From an uncultured Bryobacteraceae bacterium (GTDB lineage: Bacteria > Acidobacteriota > Terriglobia > Bryobacterales > Bryobacteraceae), in NCBI GenBank assembly GCA_938003835.1, contig CALKXJ010000002.1, positions 62,001-126,000 of the forward strand: a DNA stretch of 64,000 bases, given 5' to 3'. Under the pieces are notes generated by a model that did not search any database, was not told the origin of the DNA, and was given only the letters and a program-made list of their open reading frames with translations. Both the position numbers and the translations under genes were made by a program. The first letter of the stretch is position 1; each line of letters starts with the position of its first letter. This document shows positions 52,989-62,787 of this stretch, one piece after another.

Positions 52989-54935
52989 CGGCGCGTAGCG
53001 GCTGATGAGTTCGAGCAGGGCATCCGGGCGCACTGGCTTGCTCAGGTAATCGTCCATGCCCGCCTCCAGGCACCGCTCGCGGTCCCCTTTCATTGCCGAG
53101 GCGGTCAGGGCGACGATGGGGATGTGCCCGCCGGTGACGTGCTCGCGTTCGCGGATCAGGCGGGCCGCTTCGAGGCCGCTCATCGTGGGCATCTGAACGT
53201 CCATGAGAATCAGGTCGAACGCTTCGCGCCCCGCCAGCTCGACGGCCTCATTTCCGTCGCTTGCCACGGTGACCTGATGTCCTTCGACCTCGAGGATCTT
53301 GACGATCACCTTCTGGTTGATCGGATTGTCCTCAGCGAGAAGGATGCGCAGAGCCGTCCGCGGGTGACTGCCGGCCTCGACCTCGGTCGCGGCGGGCTGG
53401 CCGGCATGCGGCTGCGCCACGGCGAAGCGCAACGCGACATGGAAGGTGCTTCCTTTGCCGACCTCGCTTTCCACCCAGATCCGCCCGCCCATCATCCTCG
53501 CCAGGCGGGAGGCGATGCTCAAGCCGAGCCCCGTTCCTCCGAACCGCCGCGTGGTCGAGCCGTCGGCCTGGGTAAACGGCTCGAAGATCGTCTCCATCTT
53601 CTCCGGCGGAATCCCGATGCCGGTGTCGCGAACCGCGATATGCAGGAAGACCTCCCCGTCTGTCGCCGACACCAGCTTGATCTCCACGTCGACCTGCCCG
53701 CGCTCTGTAAACTTGATCGCGTTACTCACCAGGTTGTTCAGGATCTGCCGGAGGCGAGTCGGATCACCGGTCAGGCGTGCCGGCACGGCGGGATCGACCT
53801 TCCAGTTGACGGTCAGGCCCTTCGACTGGGCGTCCACTCGGAGCGATTTCACCGTCTGCTCGACGAGCTCGCGCAAATCGAACGGGATCTCTTCGAGAGT
53901 GAGTTTTCCGGCCTCGATCTTGGAGAAGTCCAGGATGTCGTTGAGCAGGCAAAGCAGCGACTCGGCCGATTCGAGCACGGTGGTCAGGTAGTCGCGCTGC
54001 TGCTCGTCGAGCTCGGTGCGCAGGGCAAGCGCCGTCATCCCGATGATGCCGTTCATCGGCGTTCTCAGGTCGTGGCTAATGTTGGCCAAGAACTGACTTT
54101 TCAGGCGGGAGGCCTCTTCGGCCGCCTCCTTGGCCCGCCGGAGCTCCTCGTTGACGCGCATCAGTTCCGCCGTGCGGGCGGCAACCTGCTCCTCCAGATG
54201 CTCGCGGTAGCGGCGCAACGCCTCGTCGCGTTGCTCGATATGCTCTAGCATCAGGTTGAAGGCGTCCACCAGCTGGCCGATTTCGTCATCGCTCCGCTTG
54301 ACGGCGCGCAGCCCGTAGTTGCCTTCGGCCGAGACGCGAGCGGCTGTGCGCGCCAGCGCGAGGATCGGTTCCGACAGGATCCGTTGCAGCAGGCTGGCGG
54401 CCAGCCACACCAGTACTCCGCCGCCGAGCACGAGGGCGGCCGTCAACGGCAGATAGCCGGCGAGCAGTTGTGAGTAGCGGGGCGTCGAGGCGCGTAGCCA
54501 GAGAGATCCGATCGTTTCATAGCCGGCGCTGACGGGCGCAACCACCTCGAGGACCTCACCGAACTGGCGCGCCCCGGGCGGCGGGACATCGGTGGGAATC
54601 GGCGAACCCTCGCGGCCCGGTTTCGAGTACTTCACCAGCAGATGCCCTTCGGCGTCAAAGATCGCGGCCGCCTCCACCGCTTCCACCGCTCCCAGCGTCG
54701 CCAGCGTCTCTGCGGCTGCCCGCGCGTCCTGGAAAGCGAGCGGGGCCGCCGCTCCGGCGGCGACGACTTCCGCGACCGTGACTAGCGTGCGTCTCAATTC
54801 GGCACGGCCGAAACGAAGCTGCTGGATGACTACCACGGCGGTGACCAGCAGCGTCGCCACGCCGCCGGCCCCCAGCATCACCAGCGTCAGCTTATGCCGG
54901 ATCGAGTTCCGTGGAGCCAGCCTCATGCGAGCCAC
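52962..54935 (-). CDS. Hybrid sensor histidine kinase with receiver domain
   Basis: This 657-residue protein has membrane helices at about 16-38 and 160-182 around a periplasmic sensor. HAMP (about 183-237), a coiled coil, HisKA with [12 protein letters not shown] (H288), and an ATPase domain follow (N405 region, DTGIGIP 437-443, GGTGLGLS 466-473). A receiver domain comes last (AEDNPIN, phosphoacceptor D579 in LILMDVQMP, conserved lysine after LSKP). Numbering is from GTG 54935; ATG 54926, with AGGTGG before it, is perhaps the true start. It follows the YfiR gene directly in a TonB-YfiR-kinase operon. Output after the receiver is not encoded nearby. Confidence 0.9.
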   Translation of the reverse strand: MARMRLAPRNSIRHKLTLVMLGAGGVATLLVTAVVVIQQLRFGRAELRRTLVTVAEVVAAGAAAPLAFQDARAAAETLATLGAVEAVEAAAIFDAEGHLLVKYSKPGREGSPIPTDVPPPGARQFGEVLEVVAPVSAGYETIGSLWLRASTPRYSQLLAGYLPLTAALVLGGGVLVWLAASLLQRILSEPILALARTAARVSAEGNYGLRAVKRSDDEIGQLVDAFNLMLEHIEQRDEALRRYREHLEEQVAARTAELMRVNEELRRAKEAAEEASRLKSQFLANISHDLRTPMNGIIGMTALALRTELDEQQRDYLTTVLESAESLLCLLNDILDFSKIEAGKLTLEEIPFDLRELVEQTVKSLRVDAQSKGLTVNWKVDPAVPARLTGDPTRLRQILNNLVSNAIKFTERGQVDVEIKLVSATDGEVFLHIAVRDTGIGIPPEKMETIFEPFTQADGSTTRRFGGTGLGLSIASRLARMMGGRIWVESEVGKGSTFHVALRFAVAQPHAGQPAATEVEAGSHPRTALRILLAEDNPINQKVIVKILEVEGHQVTVASDGNEAVELAGREAFDLILMDVQMPTMSGLEAARLIREREHVTGGHIPIVALTASAMKGDRERCLEAGMDDYLSKPVRPDALLELISRYAPSAKALPSR

Positions 54936-55493
54936 CTATTCGCCGACCAGGCGCGCCAGGGCCAGCAGCTTCGAGCTGGGCGTCAAACCCGCTGCGCGCA
55001 TCGCCCGGACATCGATGGCGAAGCGCACACGGTTGCTTTCCGTGAACAGCTCGATCATGCCCCCGCGCCCCGCAAAGCCGGGGAGGTCACTGACGGTCAG
55101 CACGGGCTGACCTCGCAGCCGTTCGAGGTGTCGTTCGAGGCGCTGTTGCTCGGAACCGGCCAGGTAGATGACGTCGCAGTTGCCCAGCTCGGCAACAGGA
55201 ACTCTCCGCCAGACCACCATGCGGCGCCCGTTCACTGTCTTGCCATGGACGAGCTCCTCGAGGGCCTCGCCGACCGGAGTTTCGCCGACGATGCCAAAGA
55301 CGAACTCCTTCCGTGCGTTTTGCTCCTCGCCGGGCCATTCGATAAAGCGGGCGAAGTTCAGGACGAAGGCGGCCTTCAGCCGCCACTCCTCGACGCCGTC
55401 TCCGTCCGGGCGGGCGCCGAGAAGGGGCGCAATCAGCCAAGCCGCGACGGCGATCCAACGGCTCCGTGCTCCAGGGCGCTTCAAAACCACCAT
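54936..55493 (-). CDS. YfiR/HmsC-family (DUF4154) periplasmic protein
   Basis: This 185-residue protein starts at ATG 55493, overlapping the TonB-receptor stop by 13 bases; an earlier frame start at 55541 is inside that gene. A signal peptide leads to EEWRLKAAFVLNFARFIEWP, the conserved YfiR opening. FGIVGETPVGEALEELV, DVIYLAGSEQQRL and LTVSDLPGFAGRGGMIEL follow. In Pseudomonas YfiR is a periplasmic inhibitor of a diguanylate cyclase. Here the neighbour is a hybrid kinase, so YfiR may transmit a periplasmic signal to that kinase's sensor domain. Confidence 0.85.
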   Translation of the reverse strand: MVVLKRPGARSRWIAVAAWLIAPLLGARPDGDGVEEWRLKAAFVLNFARFIEWPGEEQNARKEFVFGIVGETPVGEALEELVHGKTVNGRRMVVWRRVPVAELGNCDVIYLAGSEQQRLERHLERLRGQPVLTVSDLPGFAGRGGMIELFTESNRVRFAIDVRAMRAAGLTPSSKLLALARLVGE

Positions 55494-57514
55494 CGCAGCT
55501 GCCCGTAAACGCCCCGGCGCACCTCCTGCTGCCGGAGCCACACTTCGGGGATAAACTCGGGACGCCGGTCGTCGAGGAGATTTCGCCCCGTCCAGCTCAA
55601 TTCCAGGTTCTGCCGGGCAGTCCAGGACAGGCGCAAATCGGCACGCCAGGCAGGTGCCAGCGGCGGCGGCCGACTCGCGGAAGCGGGGAAGGGGCGTTGC
55701 TCACCCGTGTAATAAAGGGCGGCATCGATCTGCCATCTGCGGCTCGGATCCCATGACCACCGCAGCGATCCTTGGTGGCGAGGGGTTTGAGTGTACTCGG
55801 CGCTCGTCGTGCGAAACAGGTCGGCCGAGGGCTCGAGCCCGACCTCGTAGGCGAGGTGACTGTACATCCCCGTCAGGCGACAACTGGGGCGCGGCTCCCA
55901 GCGAACCACCGCCTCCAGGCCGCCGCTACGGCCGCGGCTGGCGTTGGCAAACTGGTATCGCCGCGACCAATGGAGGACCGGCTCCCCGGCGGCAGACGGC
56001 AGCCCGACTTCGACGGAGCGGAGACCCCGGTACCGATGGAAGAATAGCGCCAGGTCCACCGAGATGTTCCTCCAGGGGCGGCCGCGGTAGCCCCCCTCGA
56101 AGGAGATGAGACTTGCGGGACCGAAGGCCGGATGGCCGAAAAGCCAGGTGGCAACCGGCAGAGCCGGAGCCGGCGCTTCGGCCGAAGCCGCCGGAGGCTC
56201 TACCGAGACGAGCATCGCGACGCTACGCTCGCCCCGCGAAGGGGCTCGAACCGCTCTTGAGACGGCAGCCCAAAGGTGGTGCTCGGTTGCCGGAGCAAAG
56301 AGGATGCGCGCCGTCGGTTGCGCTTCGAGCGTCAGGTAACTACTGCGCTCCAGCCGCAGGCCCGCCTGGAGCCAGAGCCGTTCCCGGATGAGCTCCACCT
56401 CGTCGGCAGCGAAGGCGCTGCCCAGGCGGATGCTCTCTGAACGCGGCGTGAACGAGACGATTTGGCTTGGCGGGGCGTCGTCTGCACTGTGCCGGAGGGC
56501 GAAGCCCCACAGCAGCTCATGGCGAGCCGCCGGCCGGCTCCGATGCTGATAATCCAGGTCAATGGTGTCACGCGCCTCGGTGACGAACCGGAGCGCCCGA
56601 TCGTAACGGTCGTAGTAGATCTGAAGAGTCGAGCTCGCCCCCCGGCGGTGCTGATGAGTCCAGCGGGTAAGCAGATTCCCTCCGGTGGAGGTTTGGACAA
56701 GTTGCGCCTCGCCCAAATACGGAGGTGTGAATCCGGGCAAAAGCGCGATCGACCGAGCGCGAACCTGGACGCCGTCGCCCAGCAGGGTCAGCGCATCGCG
56801 CGGGCCGATCTCCCAGTCGAGGCGGACGCCGGTCCGGCTGTTCGACCAGGGGTCGCCGGCCGGCTGTCCGCTGGCGGTGAGAAACTCCCCGTGGCGGTCA
56901 AATTTCGTGTAAACGCGGTAAGAAAGGTTCGATCCTCCTTTTCCTCCGAAGTGCAGGGCCGCGAAGGCGTCTCCCGGAGTGCCCCCGCCGAAGGTCAGCA
57001 GGCCGCCCTGCGTGTCTCGGGCGTGCTTGGTGATGACGTTGATGACTCCGTTGACCGCGTTGGCGCCCCACATCGTCGCACCGGGGCCCCGGATCACTTC
57101 AATTCGCTCGATGAGCTCGAGCGGCAGGTCCTGGAGCTCCCAATAAACGCCGGAATAAAGGGGCGTGTAGACGCTGCGGCCGTCGATGAGCACGAGCAGC
57201 TTGTTGGCGAAAATACTGTTGAAGCCGCGCGCGGAGATGGCCCAGGTGGAGGAGTTCACGCGCGCAACCTGCAGACCCGGGGCCAGTCGCAGCGCCTCGG
57301 CCAACGTGGTGAAGCCGCTCCGGCGCAACTCCTGCTGCGTGATGACATAGACGGCCGCCGGCGTGTGTGCGAGCGGCTGCTGCTTGCGCGCCGCGCTGGT
57401 GACCTCGAGCTCCAGCAGCTCCTCCAGGCTCAACCGGGATAAGTCGACCTGGGCTGCCGATCCGGCTGCGCCGGCCTCGAAGGCAAGGCAGAGGATCATC
57501 CACCGAACCCGCAT
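55481..57514 (-). CDS. TonB-dependent outer membrane receptor
   Basis: Starting at ATG 57514, which has an AAGGAGAG ribosome binding site, the protein has 677 residues. A signal peptide ends GSAAQ. LSLEELLELEVTSAARKQQPL is a TonB-box-like region. The plug domain begins TPAAVYVITQQELRRSGF and includes RGFNSIFANKLLVLIDGRSVY and IEVIRGPGATMWGANAVNGVINV. The rest is a beta-barrel with aromatic strand ends and a final WWF typical of outer-membrane insertion. Substrate unknown. It leads the operon with YfiR and the hybrid kinase, so it may also report its ligand to them. Confidence 0.85.
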   Translation of the reverse strand: MRVRWMILCLAFEAGAAGSAAQVDLSRLSLEELLELEVTSAARKQQPLAHTPAAVYVITQQELRRSGFTTLAEALRLAPGLQVARVNSSTWAISARGFNSIFANKLLVLIDGRSVYTPLYSGVYWELQDLPLELIERIEVIRGPGATMWGANAVNGVINVITKHARDTQGGLLTFGGGTPGDAFAALHFGGKGGSNLSYRVYTKFDRHGEFLTASGQPAGDPWSNSRTGVRLDWEIGPRDALTLLGDGVQVRARSIALLPGFTPPYLGEAQLVQTSTGGNLLTRWTHQHRRGASSTLQIYYDRYDRALRFVTEARDTIDLDYQHRSRPAARHELLWGFALRHSADDAPPSQIVSFTPRSESIRLGSAFAADEVELIRERLWLQAGLRLERSSYLTLEAQPTARILFAPATEHHLWAAVSRAVRAPSRGERSVAMLVSVEPPAASAEAPAPALPVATWLFGHPAFGPASLISFEGGYRGRPWRNISVDLALFFHRYRGLRSVEVGLPSAAGEPVLHWSRRYQFANASRGRSGGLEAVVRWEPRPSCRLTGMYSHLAYEVGLEPSADLFRTTSAEYTQTPRHQGSLRWSWDPSRRWQIDAALYYTGEQRPFPASASRPPPLAPAWRADLRLSWTARQNLELSWTGRNLLDDRRPEFIPEVWLRQQEVRRGVYGQLRWWF

Positions 57515-57633
57515 GCGCGCTCTCCTTCCGATGGCGCAGAATCTGCACCTGTATCTTTTATCGGCAGCTTCGGCCATCTTGCCCGCTTAGACCTCCGGAA
57601 TCTGTTAAACTGGCCGATTTCGGAAGAACCGAC

Positions 57634-59283
57634 TTGAAACTCCACGCCGTCGATTACCTGATCCTGGCGCTTTACTTCGCTCTCGTGCTGGGCATTGGCT
57701 GGCTGCTCAAGAAGCGGGTTACCACCTCGTCCGACTTCCTGACCTCGTCGCGCTCGGTGCCGCTGTGGATTACCAGCCTGGCCTTCGTCGCCACGAACTT
57801 GGGCGCGCAGGAGCTGGTGGGCATGTGCGCCTCCGGCGCTAAGTACGGCATCATGACCGCCCACTTCTACTGGGTGGGCGCCATTCCGGCCATGCTCTTC
57901 GTCGGTGTCTTCATGATGCCCTTCTATTACGGCTCGAGGGCCCGGAGCGTGCCCGAATATCTCAAGCTCCGCTTCGACGAGAAGACGCGCGCCTTCAACG
58001 CCGTGACCTTCGCCGCCATGACCATCTTCAGCTCGGGCATCTCGATGTACGCCCTGGGCCTGCTCTTTCAGCTCGTGCTCGGCTGGAGCTTCACGGCGAG
58101 CATCGTGCTGGCGGCGGCCATCGTGCTCATCTACACCTTCCTCGGCGGCCTCACCAGCGCCATCTACAACGAGGTGCTGCAATTCTTTCTGATCGTTCTG
58201 GGCTTTGCGCCCCTGGCGTGGTTCGCCGTCGCCCGCGCCGGCGGCTGGGAGGGGATGGCGGCGCGGCTTCCCGAGGCGTGGTCGCACTCCTGGAAGTACA
58301 CGGCGAGCCCCGCCCAGAACCCGATGGGCGTCGAGGTTTTCGGCATCGTGGCCGGCCTCGGCTTCGTCCTCTCGTTCGGCTACTGGTGCACCAACTACCT
58401 GGTGGTGCAGCGCGCCATGGCGGCCGATTCGATGGCCGCGGCGCGCCTGACGCCGATTGTCGGCGCCTTCCCGAAGATGTTCATTCCCTTCGTCGTCATC
58501 CTGCCCGGCATCGCGGCGATGGCGCTGACGAAGATGGACGTGGGCTACACGCTCCCGGCCAAAGGCGCCGGCTACGACTACGACCAGGCGATCACCACGC
58601 TGATGGCCCAGTTCTACCCGCAGGGGATGCTCGGCGTCGGCCTGACGGCGCTGATGGCCTCCTTCATGAGCGGGATGGCGGGCAACGTCACCGCGTTCAA
58701 CACGGTCTGGACCTACGACATCTACCAGAGCTACATCCGCCGGGGCGCGCCCGATTCGCACTACTTGCTGATGGGCCGCATCGCGACGGTCGGCGGCACG
58801 CTGCTGTCGATCGGCGCCGCCTACCTGGCGACCCTCTACAACAACCTCATGGACCTGTTGCAACTGGTCTTCGGCTTCGTCAATGCGCCGCTGTTTGCCA
58901 CCTTCCTGCTCGGCATGTTCTGGAAGCGGGCCACAGGCCACGGCGCCTTCACCGGATTACTGGCGGGCACGGCGACGGCGGCCGCCACGCACGGACTGAC
59001 CCTCGCTGAAGGCAAAGGAGGCTGGCTCGGCCGGCTCCACGAGTTCCCCTCCGTGATGGCGCAGAACTTCTGGATCGCCATCTTTGCCTGGAGCGCCTGC
59101 TTCCTGGTGACGATCGCGGTGAGCCTGATGAGCCGGCCGCGACCCGAAGCCGAACTCAAGGGTTTGGTCTACGGGGTGACCCCGATTCCGCGCGAGACCG
59201 GCGTGGTCTGGTACATGCGCCCGGTCTGGCTCTCGGTGGCCGCCGGCGTCATTTGCATCTTATTGAACCTCATATTCTGGTGA
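57634..59283 (+). CDS. Sodium/solute symporter, SGLT-like
   Basis: This 549-residue protein starts at TTG 57634 with GGAAG ahead. About 13-14 membrane helices are predicted. LGAQELVGMCASGAKYGI and SGMAGNVTAFNTVWTYDIYQSYI match the sodium:solute symporter family, and the second motif sits where the sodium-site serines of SGLT lie. WKRATGHGAFTGLLAG is the usual helix before the last pair. The position before galK suggests galactose or another hexose as substrate. The TonB receptor runs the other way upstream. Confidence 0.85.
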   Translation: MKLHAVDYLILALYFALVLGIGWLLKKRVTTSSDFLTSSRSVPLWITSLAFVATNLGAQELVGMCASGAKYGIMTAHFYWVGAIPAMLFVGVFMMPFYYGSRARSVPEYLKLRFDEKTRAFNAVTFAAMTIFSSGISMYALGLLFQLVLGWSFTASIVLAAAIVLIYTFLGGLTSAIYNEVLQFFLIVLGFAPLAWFAVARAGGWEGMAARLPEAWSHSWKYTASPAQNPMGVEVFGIVAGLGFVLSFGYWCTNYLVVQRAMAADSMAAARLTPIVGAFPKMFIPFVVILPGIAAMALTKMDVGYTLPAKGAGYDYDQAITTLMAQFYPQGMLGVGLTALMASFMSGMAGNVTAFNTVWTYDIYQSYIRRGAPDSHYLLMGRIATVGGTLLSIGAAYLATLYNNLMDLLQLVFGFVNAPLFATFLLGMFWKRATGHGAFTGLLAGTATAAATHGLTLAEGKGGWLGRLHEFPSVMAQNFWIAIFAWSACFLVTIAVSLMSRPRPEAELKGLVYGVTPIPRETGVVWYMRPVWLSVAAGVICILLNLIFW

Positions 59284-59288
59284 ACCCA

Positions 59289-59474
59289 ATGTGGGACCTG
59301 AGGCTGCCGAGCGGGCTGCTGTTCGTGATTCTGGGCGCGCTGCTGTGCCTGATGGGACTCCTTTACCCGGACCAGCGTGCGCCGCTGGCCGAGACGAACG
59401 TCAACCTGGTGAGCGGCGTGCTGTTTCTTGCTTTCGGGGCGGTGCTGCTATGGATGGCCAGGCGCGCAAGCTGA
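59289..59474 (+). CDS. Small two-helix membrane protein between the symporter and galK
   Basis: This 61-residue protein has two hydrophobic segments (LLFVILGALLCLMGLLY and LVSGVLFLAFGAVLLWMA) separated by a short polar loop. It starts 5 bases after the symporter stop and overlaps galK by 25 bases, so the three genes look like one unit. It may assist the symporter. No known family recognised. Confidence 0.6.
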   Translation: MWDLRLPSGLLFVILGALLCLMGLLYPDQRAPLAETNVNLVSGVLFLAFGAVLLWMARRAS

Positions 59475-60634
59475 TCGAAGCCTTTCGGGCTCGCTACGGC
59501 GGGCAGGCGACGCCGCGCCTGTGGCGTGCCCCGGGACGGGTGAACCTGATCGGCGAGCACACCGACTACAACCTGGGCTTCGTGCTGCCGATCGCTCTCG
59601 AGCTGGCCTGCTGGGTGGCGGCAGCGCCGGCGGAAGGGGAGCTGCTGCGCGTCTACTCGGCCAACACCGGCGAGGAACGGGCGTGGCCGGCAGCGCGAGC
59701 CGCGGAACTCGAACCCGCGGGCGACTGGGGCGACTACGTCGCCGGGGTCGCCGTCGAGCTGGCGCGCGCCGGCTACGAGATCCGGCCGGTGAACCTCCTC
59801 ATCGACAGCACGGTGCCCTTCGGCGGCGGGTTGAGCTCCTCGGCCGCGCTCGAAGTGGCGACGGCGCTGGCGCTGCTCGACGGGCGCCCGATCGAGCCGC
59901 TCGAGCTGGCCCGCCTGGCGCGCCGGGCGGAGAATTCCTTCGTCGGGATGCCCTGCGGCATCATGGACCAGTATGTTTCGGTCTTCGGCCGCCAGGGTTG
60001 CGCCCTCAAGATCGACTGCCGGAGCCTGGAATCGGAACTCGTGCGCCTGCCCGAGGAGATCGCGATCGTCGCGGTCAACTCGATGGTGAAGCACGCGCTC
60101 GGCGCGACGGCCTACCGAGACCGGGTGGCCGAGTGCCGCCAGGCGGTGGAGGCGATCCGGCGCGAGCACCCGGAGGTGGAGAGCCTGCGCGACGCCCGGC
60201 CCGAGCATCTCGAACTGGTCGACCGCGTGGCGCGGCGACGTGCGCGCCACGTCATCAGCGAGAACCGGAGGGTCGAGGAATTCATCGCGGCCTGCCGCGC
60301 CGGAGACCTTCAGACCATGGGCGCGCTTTTCGTGGCCTCCCACCGGAGCCTGGCGACCGACTACGAGGTGAGCTGCGAGGAACTGGACTTTCTGGTGGAG
60401 GCGGCCCTCGCGATCCCGGGCGTCTACGGCTCGCGCATGACCGGCGGGGGCTTCGGCGGCTGTACCGTCACCTTGGTGGCGCCGGGCGAGCGTGCGCGGT
60501 TCGAGGAGTCTATCTCGGCTGCCTACCGCAATCGCTTCGGCATCGAGCCGCGGCTGTACCGGTGCGAGGCCTCGGCGGGGGCCGCTCAAGTAAGCGAGAC
60601 GGGGGAGTTGCTAAAGACTGCAATCTCGATGTAG
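59450..60634 (+). CDS. galK: Galactokinase
   Basis: This 394-residue protein is the usual length for GalK. The open frame reaches back to 59291, but ATG 59450 gives the family N-terminus. PGRVNLIGEHTDYN is the galactose-binding signature, TVPFGGGLSSSAALEVA the GHMP ATP loop, MPCGIMDQYVS the catalytic region, and SRMTGGGFGGCTVTL the third GHMP motif. It phosphorylates galactose at C1, entering the Leloir pathway; galT and galE are not in the window. It overlaps the small membrane-protein gene by 25 bases. Confidence 0.95.
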   Translation: MDGQARKLIEAFRARYGGQATPRLWRAPGRVNLIGEHTDYNLGFVLPIALELACWVAAAPAEGELLRVYSANTGEERAWPAARAAELEPAGDWGDYVAGVAVELARAGYEIRPVNLLIDSTVPFGGGLSSSAALEVATALALLDGRPIEPLELARLARRAENSFVGMPCGIMDQYVSVFGRQGCALKIDCRSLESELVRLPEEIAIVAVNSMVKHALGATAYRDRVAECRQAVEAIRREHPEVESLRDARPEHLELVDRVARRRARHVISENRRVEEFIAACRAGDLQTMGALFVASHRSLATDYEVSCEELDFLVEAALAIPGVYGSRMTGGGFGGCTVTLVAPGERARFEESISAAYRNRFGIEPRLYRCEASAGAAQVSETGELLKTAISM

Positions 60635-60670
60635 ATTGGGACTATAGCGATCCGCTCCGAGGAGGTTTTC

Positions 60671-61531
60671 GTGACTGATTACGCTCATCCTGAGGTGCTC
60701 GTGTCGACAGACTGGGTCGCCCGGCATGGCCGTGACCCGAACGTGCGCCTGGTCGAGGTGGACGTGGACACCGCCGCCTACGACGAGGGCCACATCCCCG
60801 GCGCCATCGCCTGGGCCTGGAACACGCAGTTGTGTGACACCCTCCGCCGGGACATCCTGAGCAAGGAGCAGTTCGAGGAGCTGATGCGCAACTCCGGCAT
60901 CGGCAACGACACGACCATCGTTCTCTACGGCGACAACAACAACTGGTTCGCCGCCTGGGCCTTCTGGCAGGCCAAGATCTACGGCCACCGCGACGTGCGG
61001 CTGATGAACGGCGGTCGCAAGAAGTGGCTGGCCGAAGGCCGGGAGCTCACTACGGAAGTGCCTTCCGTGCCTCGGACCGATTACCAAGCTTCGGCGCCCG
61101 ATCTCTCCCTGCGCGCCTTCCTGGACGAAGTCCGCGAGGCGATGGAGAAGGGCTCGGCCGCGCTGGTGGATGTGCGCAGCCCGGCCGAGTTCACTGGCGA
61201 AATCCTGGCGCCGCCGGGGCTTCCTGAAACCTGCCAGCGGGGAGGGCACATCCCGGGGGCGCGCAACATTCCTTGGGGCAAGGCTTGCAACGACGACGGC
61301 ACCTTCAAGTCGCCGGGGGAGTTGCGCGCGCTTTACGCCGCCCACGGTATCGACGGCTCCAAGCCCGTCATCGCCTATTGCCGCATCGGCGAGCGTTCCA
61401 GTCACACCTGGTTCGTGCTGCGCTACCTGTTGGGGCTGGATAACGTGAAGAACTATGATGGTTCTTGGACGGAATGGGGAAACCTGGTCGGTGCTCCCGT
61501 CGAGCGTGGCGCCGCCGGAGCCGCAGCCTGA
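60671..61531 (+). CDS. Two-domain rhodanese (thiosulfate sulfurtransferase)
   Basis: This 286-residue protein starts at GTG 60671 with GAGGAGG upstream. The N-terminal rhodanese domain (residues 1-135) is inactive-type. It contains VEVDVDTAAYDEGHIPGAIAW and TIVLYGDNNNWFAAWAFWQ, with an asparagine rather than cysteine at the loop. The C-terminal domain carries the active cysteine in IAYCRIGERSSHTWF (C237), the loop of the CysA-type bacterial sulfurtransferases. It moves sulfane sulfur from thiosulfate to an acceptor such as cyanide. Two small unknown genes follow in the same direction. Confidence 0.9.
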   Translation: MTDYAHPEVLVSTDWVARHGRDPNVRLVEVDVDTAAYDEGHIPGAIAWAWNTQLCDTLRRDILSKEQFEELMRNSGIGNDTTIVLYGDNNNWFAAWAFWQAKIYGHRDVRLMNGGRKKWLAEGRELTTEVPSVPRTDYQASAPDLSLRAFLDEVREAMEKGSAALVDVRSPAEFTGEILAPPGLPETCQRGGHIPGARNIPWGKACNDDGTFKSPGELRALYAAHGIDGSKPVIAYCRIGERSSHTWFVLRYLLGLDNVKNYDGSWTEWGNLVGAPVERGAAGAAA

Positions 61532-61540
61532 GGCGGACCG

Positions 61541-61762
61541 GTGAGAGCAGATTCCTACAGCGAACGTCCGCTGCTGATTGACGGCTGGCCGGTTCGTGTG
61601 GCGAGCTATCGGGCCGGCGATCTGTACCGGGCCCGTGTCGAAAGCGCCGATCCCGGGGCCACGCTGGCGCGGGCGGCGGCAGGCAGCGCCGCGGAGGCCG
61701 AGGCCAGGGCGCTCGAGGAAGCCCGGCGCCGGCTCGCCAGGACCCGCCGCCGAGAGGTGTGA
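61541..61762 (+). CDS. 73-residue hypothetical protein coupled to the next gene
   Basis: The GTG at 61541 lies 9 bases after the rhodanese stop, and the stop overlaps the next start (GTGA). The N-terminal half could form a small beta sheet (LIDGWPVRVASYRAGDLYRARV) and the C-terminal half a charged helix (AEAEARALEEARRRLARTRR). No family recognised. The tight packing between two other genes is the main evidence that it is translated. Confidence 0.55.
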   Translation: MRADSYSERPLLIDGWPVRVASYRAGDLYRARVESADPGATLARAAAGSAAEAEARALEEARRRLARTRRREV

Positions 61763-62622
61763 CGCAACTCGTCCGGCTTGCCGCTTTCTTGATCGCTCCA
61801 GCGCTGACCGCGCAGTCTTTACGAGTCCTCTCCGAGTTCCGCCGCGTGGATCCGTTCGGCGAGATTGTGCCCCAGGATCGTGAAGGGCGCCCGCGGGAGA
61901 TCCTTTCGCCGCTGCTGGCGCGGAATTCTCACTCGACGTTCCGGATCGTCGTCGAAGCCCCGCCGGGCAAGATCTATTACTTCTACGTGGTGGACAGCCC
62001 GGCCAACATCCTGAAGGTCACCGTCTACAAGGAGATGTACACGCGCGTGGGCGAGAGCTGGGTTCCGGATCTGCTGGTGGAGATCAAGACGCCTTACATC
62101 AGCCACGTGCCGGACCGTTACCACGGCCTGCCCAACCAGACGGCCGAGAGCTTCCTGGCCGACGTCTTCGTCCCGGCGGATGCACCGCCGGGCCGGATGA
62201 AGCTGGACGCGCAACTGCACTTCGACAAGCGCTGGATCATCTACCCCATGGAGATTCGGATCTCGGACGTGGTGGCGCCGGCGGCCAAGTCCCATGCGGG
62301 ACGCTTGCCGCCGCTCGAGGCCCGCTCGGACGCGGCGGCGCTGGGTCCGCTGCGGTCCTATCTGTGCGGCGCCGCCGAGCCGCGTCTCGACGGGCCGCTC
62401 TCGGCGCGGTGGATCATCCGGCGGAATGTGGCCGAGGACATGGCGCTGGCCGAAGCGCGCGAAGCGGAGTTGGGCAAGCAAGAGGTGGCTCGCGGCATTT
62501 TGCGTGGGCTGGGGATGGATGCGGGGAAGTTTTGCGCCGCCGGCCGCGTCGAGTCCCCGCTCGGGCCGGAGTGGTACCTGCGCGGGCGGGACTTCCTCTA
62601 CCGGGGCAAGATCGACCCGTAA
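61759..62622 (+). CDS. Exported protein of unknown function
   Basis: This 287-residue protein starts at GTG 61759, overlapping the upstream stop. A signal peptide ([17 protein letters not shown]) leads to a beta-rich region: [59 protein letters not shown] and [13 protein letters not shown] follow, resembling a cohesin or CARDB-like sandwich. The C-terminal 90 residues are helical ([17 protein letters not shown], then [20 protein letters not shown]). I do not recognise it. It ends 60 bases before tRNA-Ser. Confidence 0.65.
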   Translation: MTQLVRLAAFLIAPALTAQSLRVLSEFRRVDPFGEIVPQDREGRPREILSPLLARNSHSTFRIVVEAPPGKIYYFYVVDSPANILKVTVYKEMYTRVGESWVPDLLVEIKTPYISHVPDRYHGLPNQTAESFLADVFVPADAPPGRMKLDAQLHFDKRWIIYPMEIRISDVVAPAAKSHAGRLPPLEARSDAAALGPLRSYLCGAAEPRLDGPLSARWIIRRNVAEDMALAEAREAELGKQEVARGILRGLGMDAGKFCAAGRVESPLGPEWYLRGRDFLYRGKIDP

Positions 62623-62682
62623 GCGGCGACGGCCGGCCGCTCGACGCGATAGACTGGAGGGGAAGCCCTCAATGGCGGCGCC

Positions 62683-62772
62683 GGAGAGGTGGCCGAGTGG
62701 CTGAAGGCGCACGCTTGGAAAGCGTGTATAGGGGAAACTCTATCGAGGGTTCGAATCCCTCCCTCTCCGCCA
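62683..62772 (+). tRNA. tRNA-Ser (anticodon GGA)
   Basis: A class II tRNA with acceptor stem GGAGAGG/CCTCTCC, D-arm GGCCGAGTGGCTGAAGGC, and anticodon stem CACGC/GCGTG around loop TTGGAAA (anticodon GGA, reading UCC). The variable arm is long, the T-loop is GGTTCGAATCC, and CCA is encoded after discriminator G. It is 90 bases long, normal for tRNA-Ser. Confidence 0.95.
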
Positions 62773-62787
62773 TCCCCCAGAGCTGTT

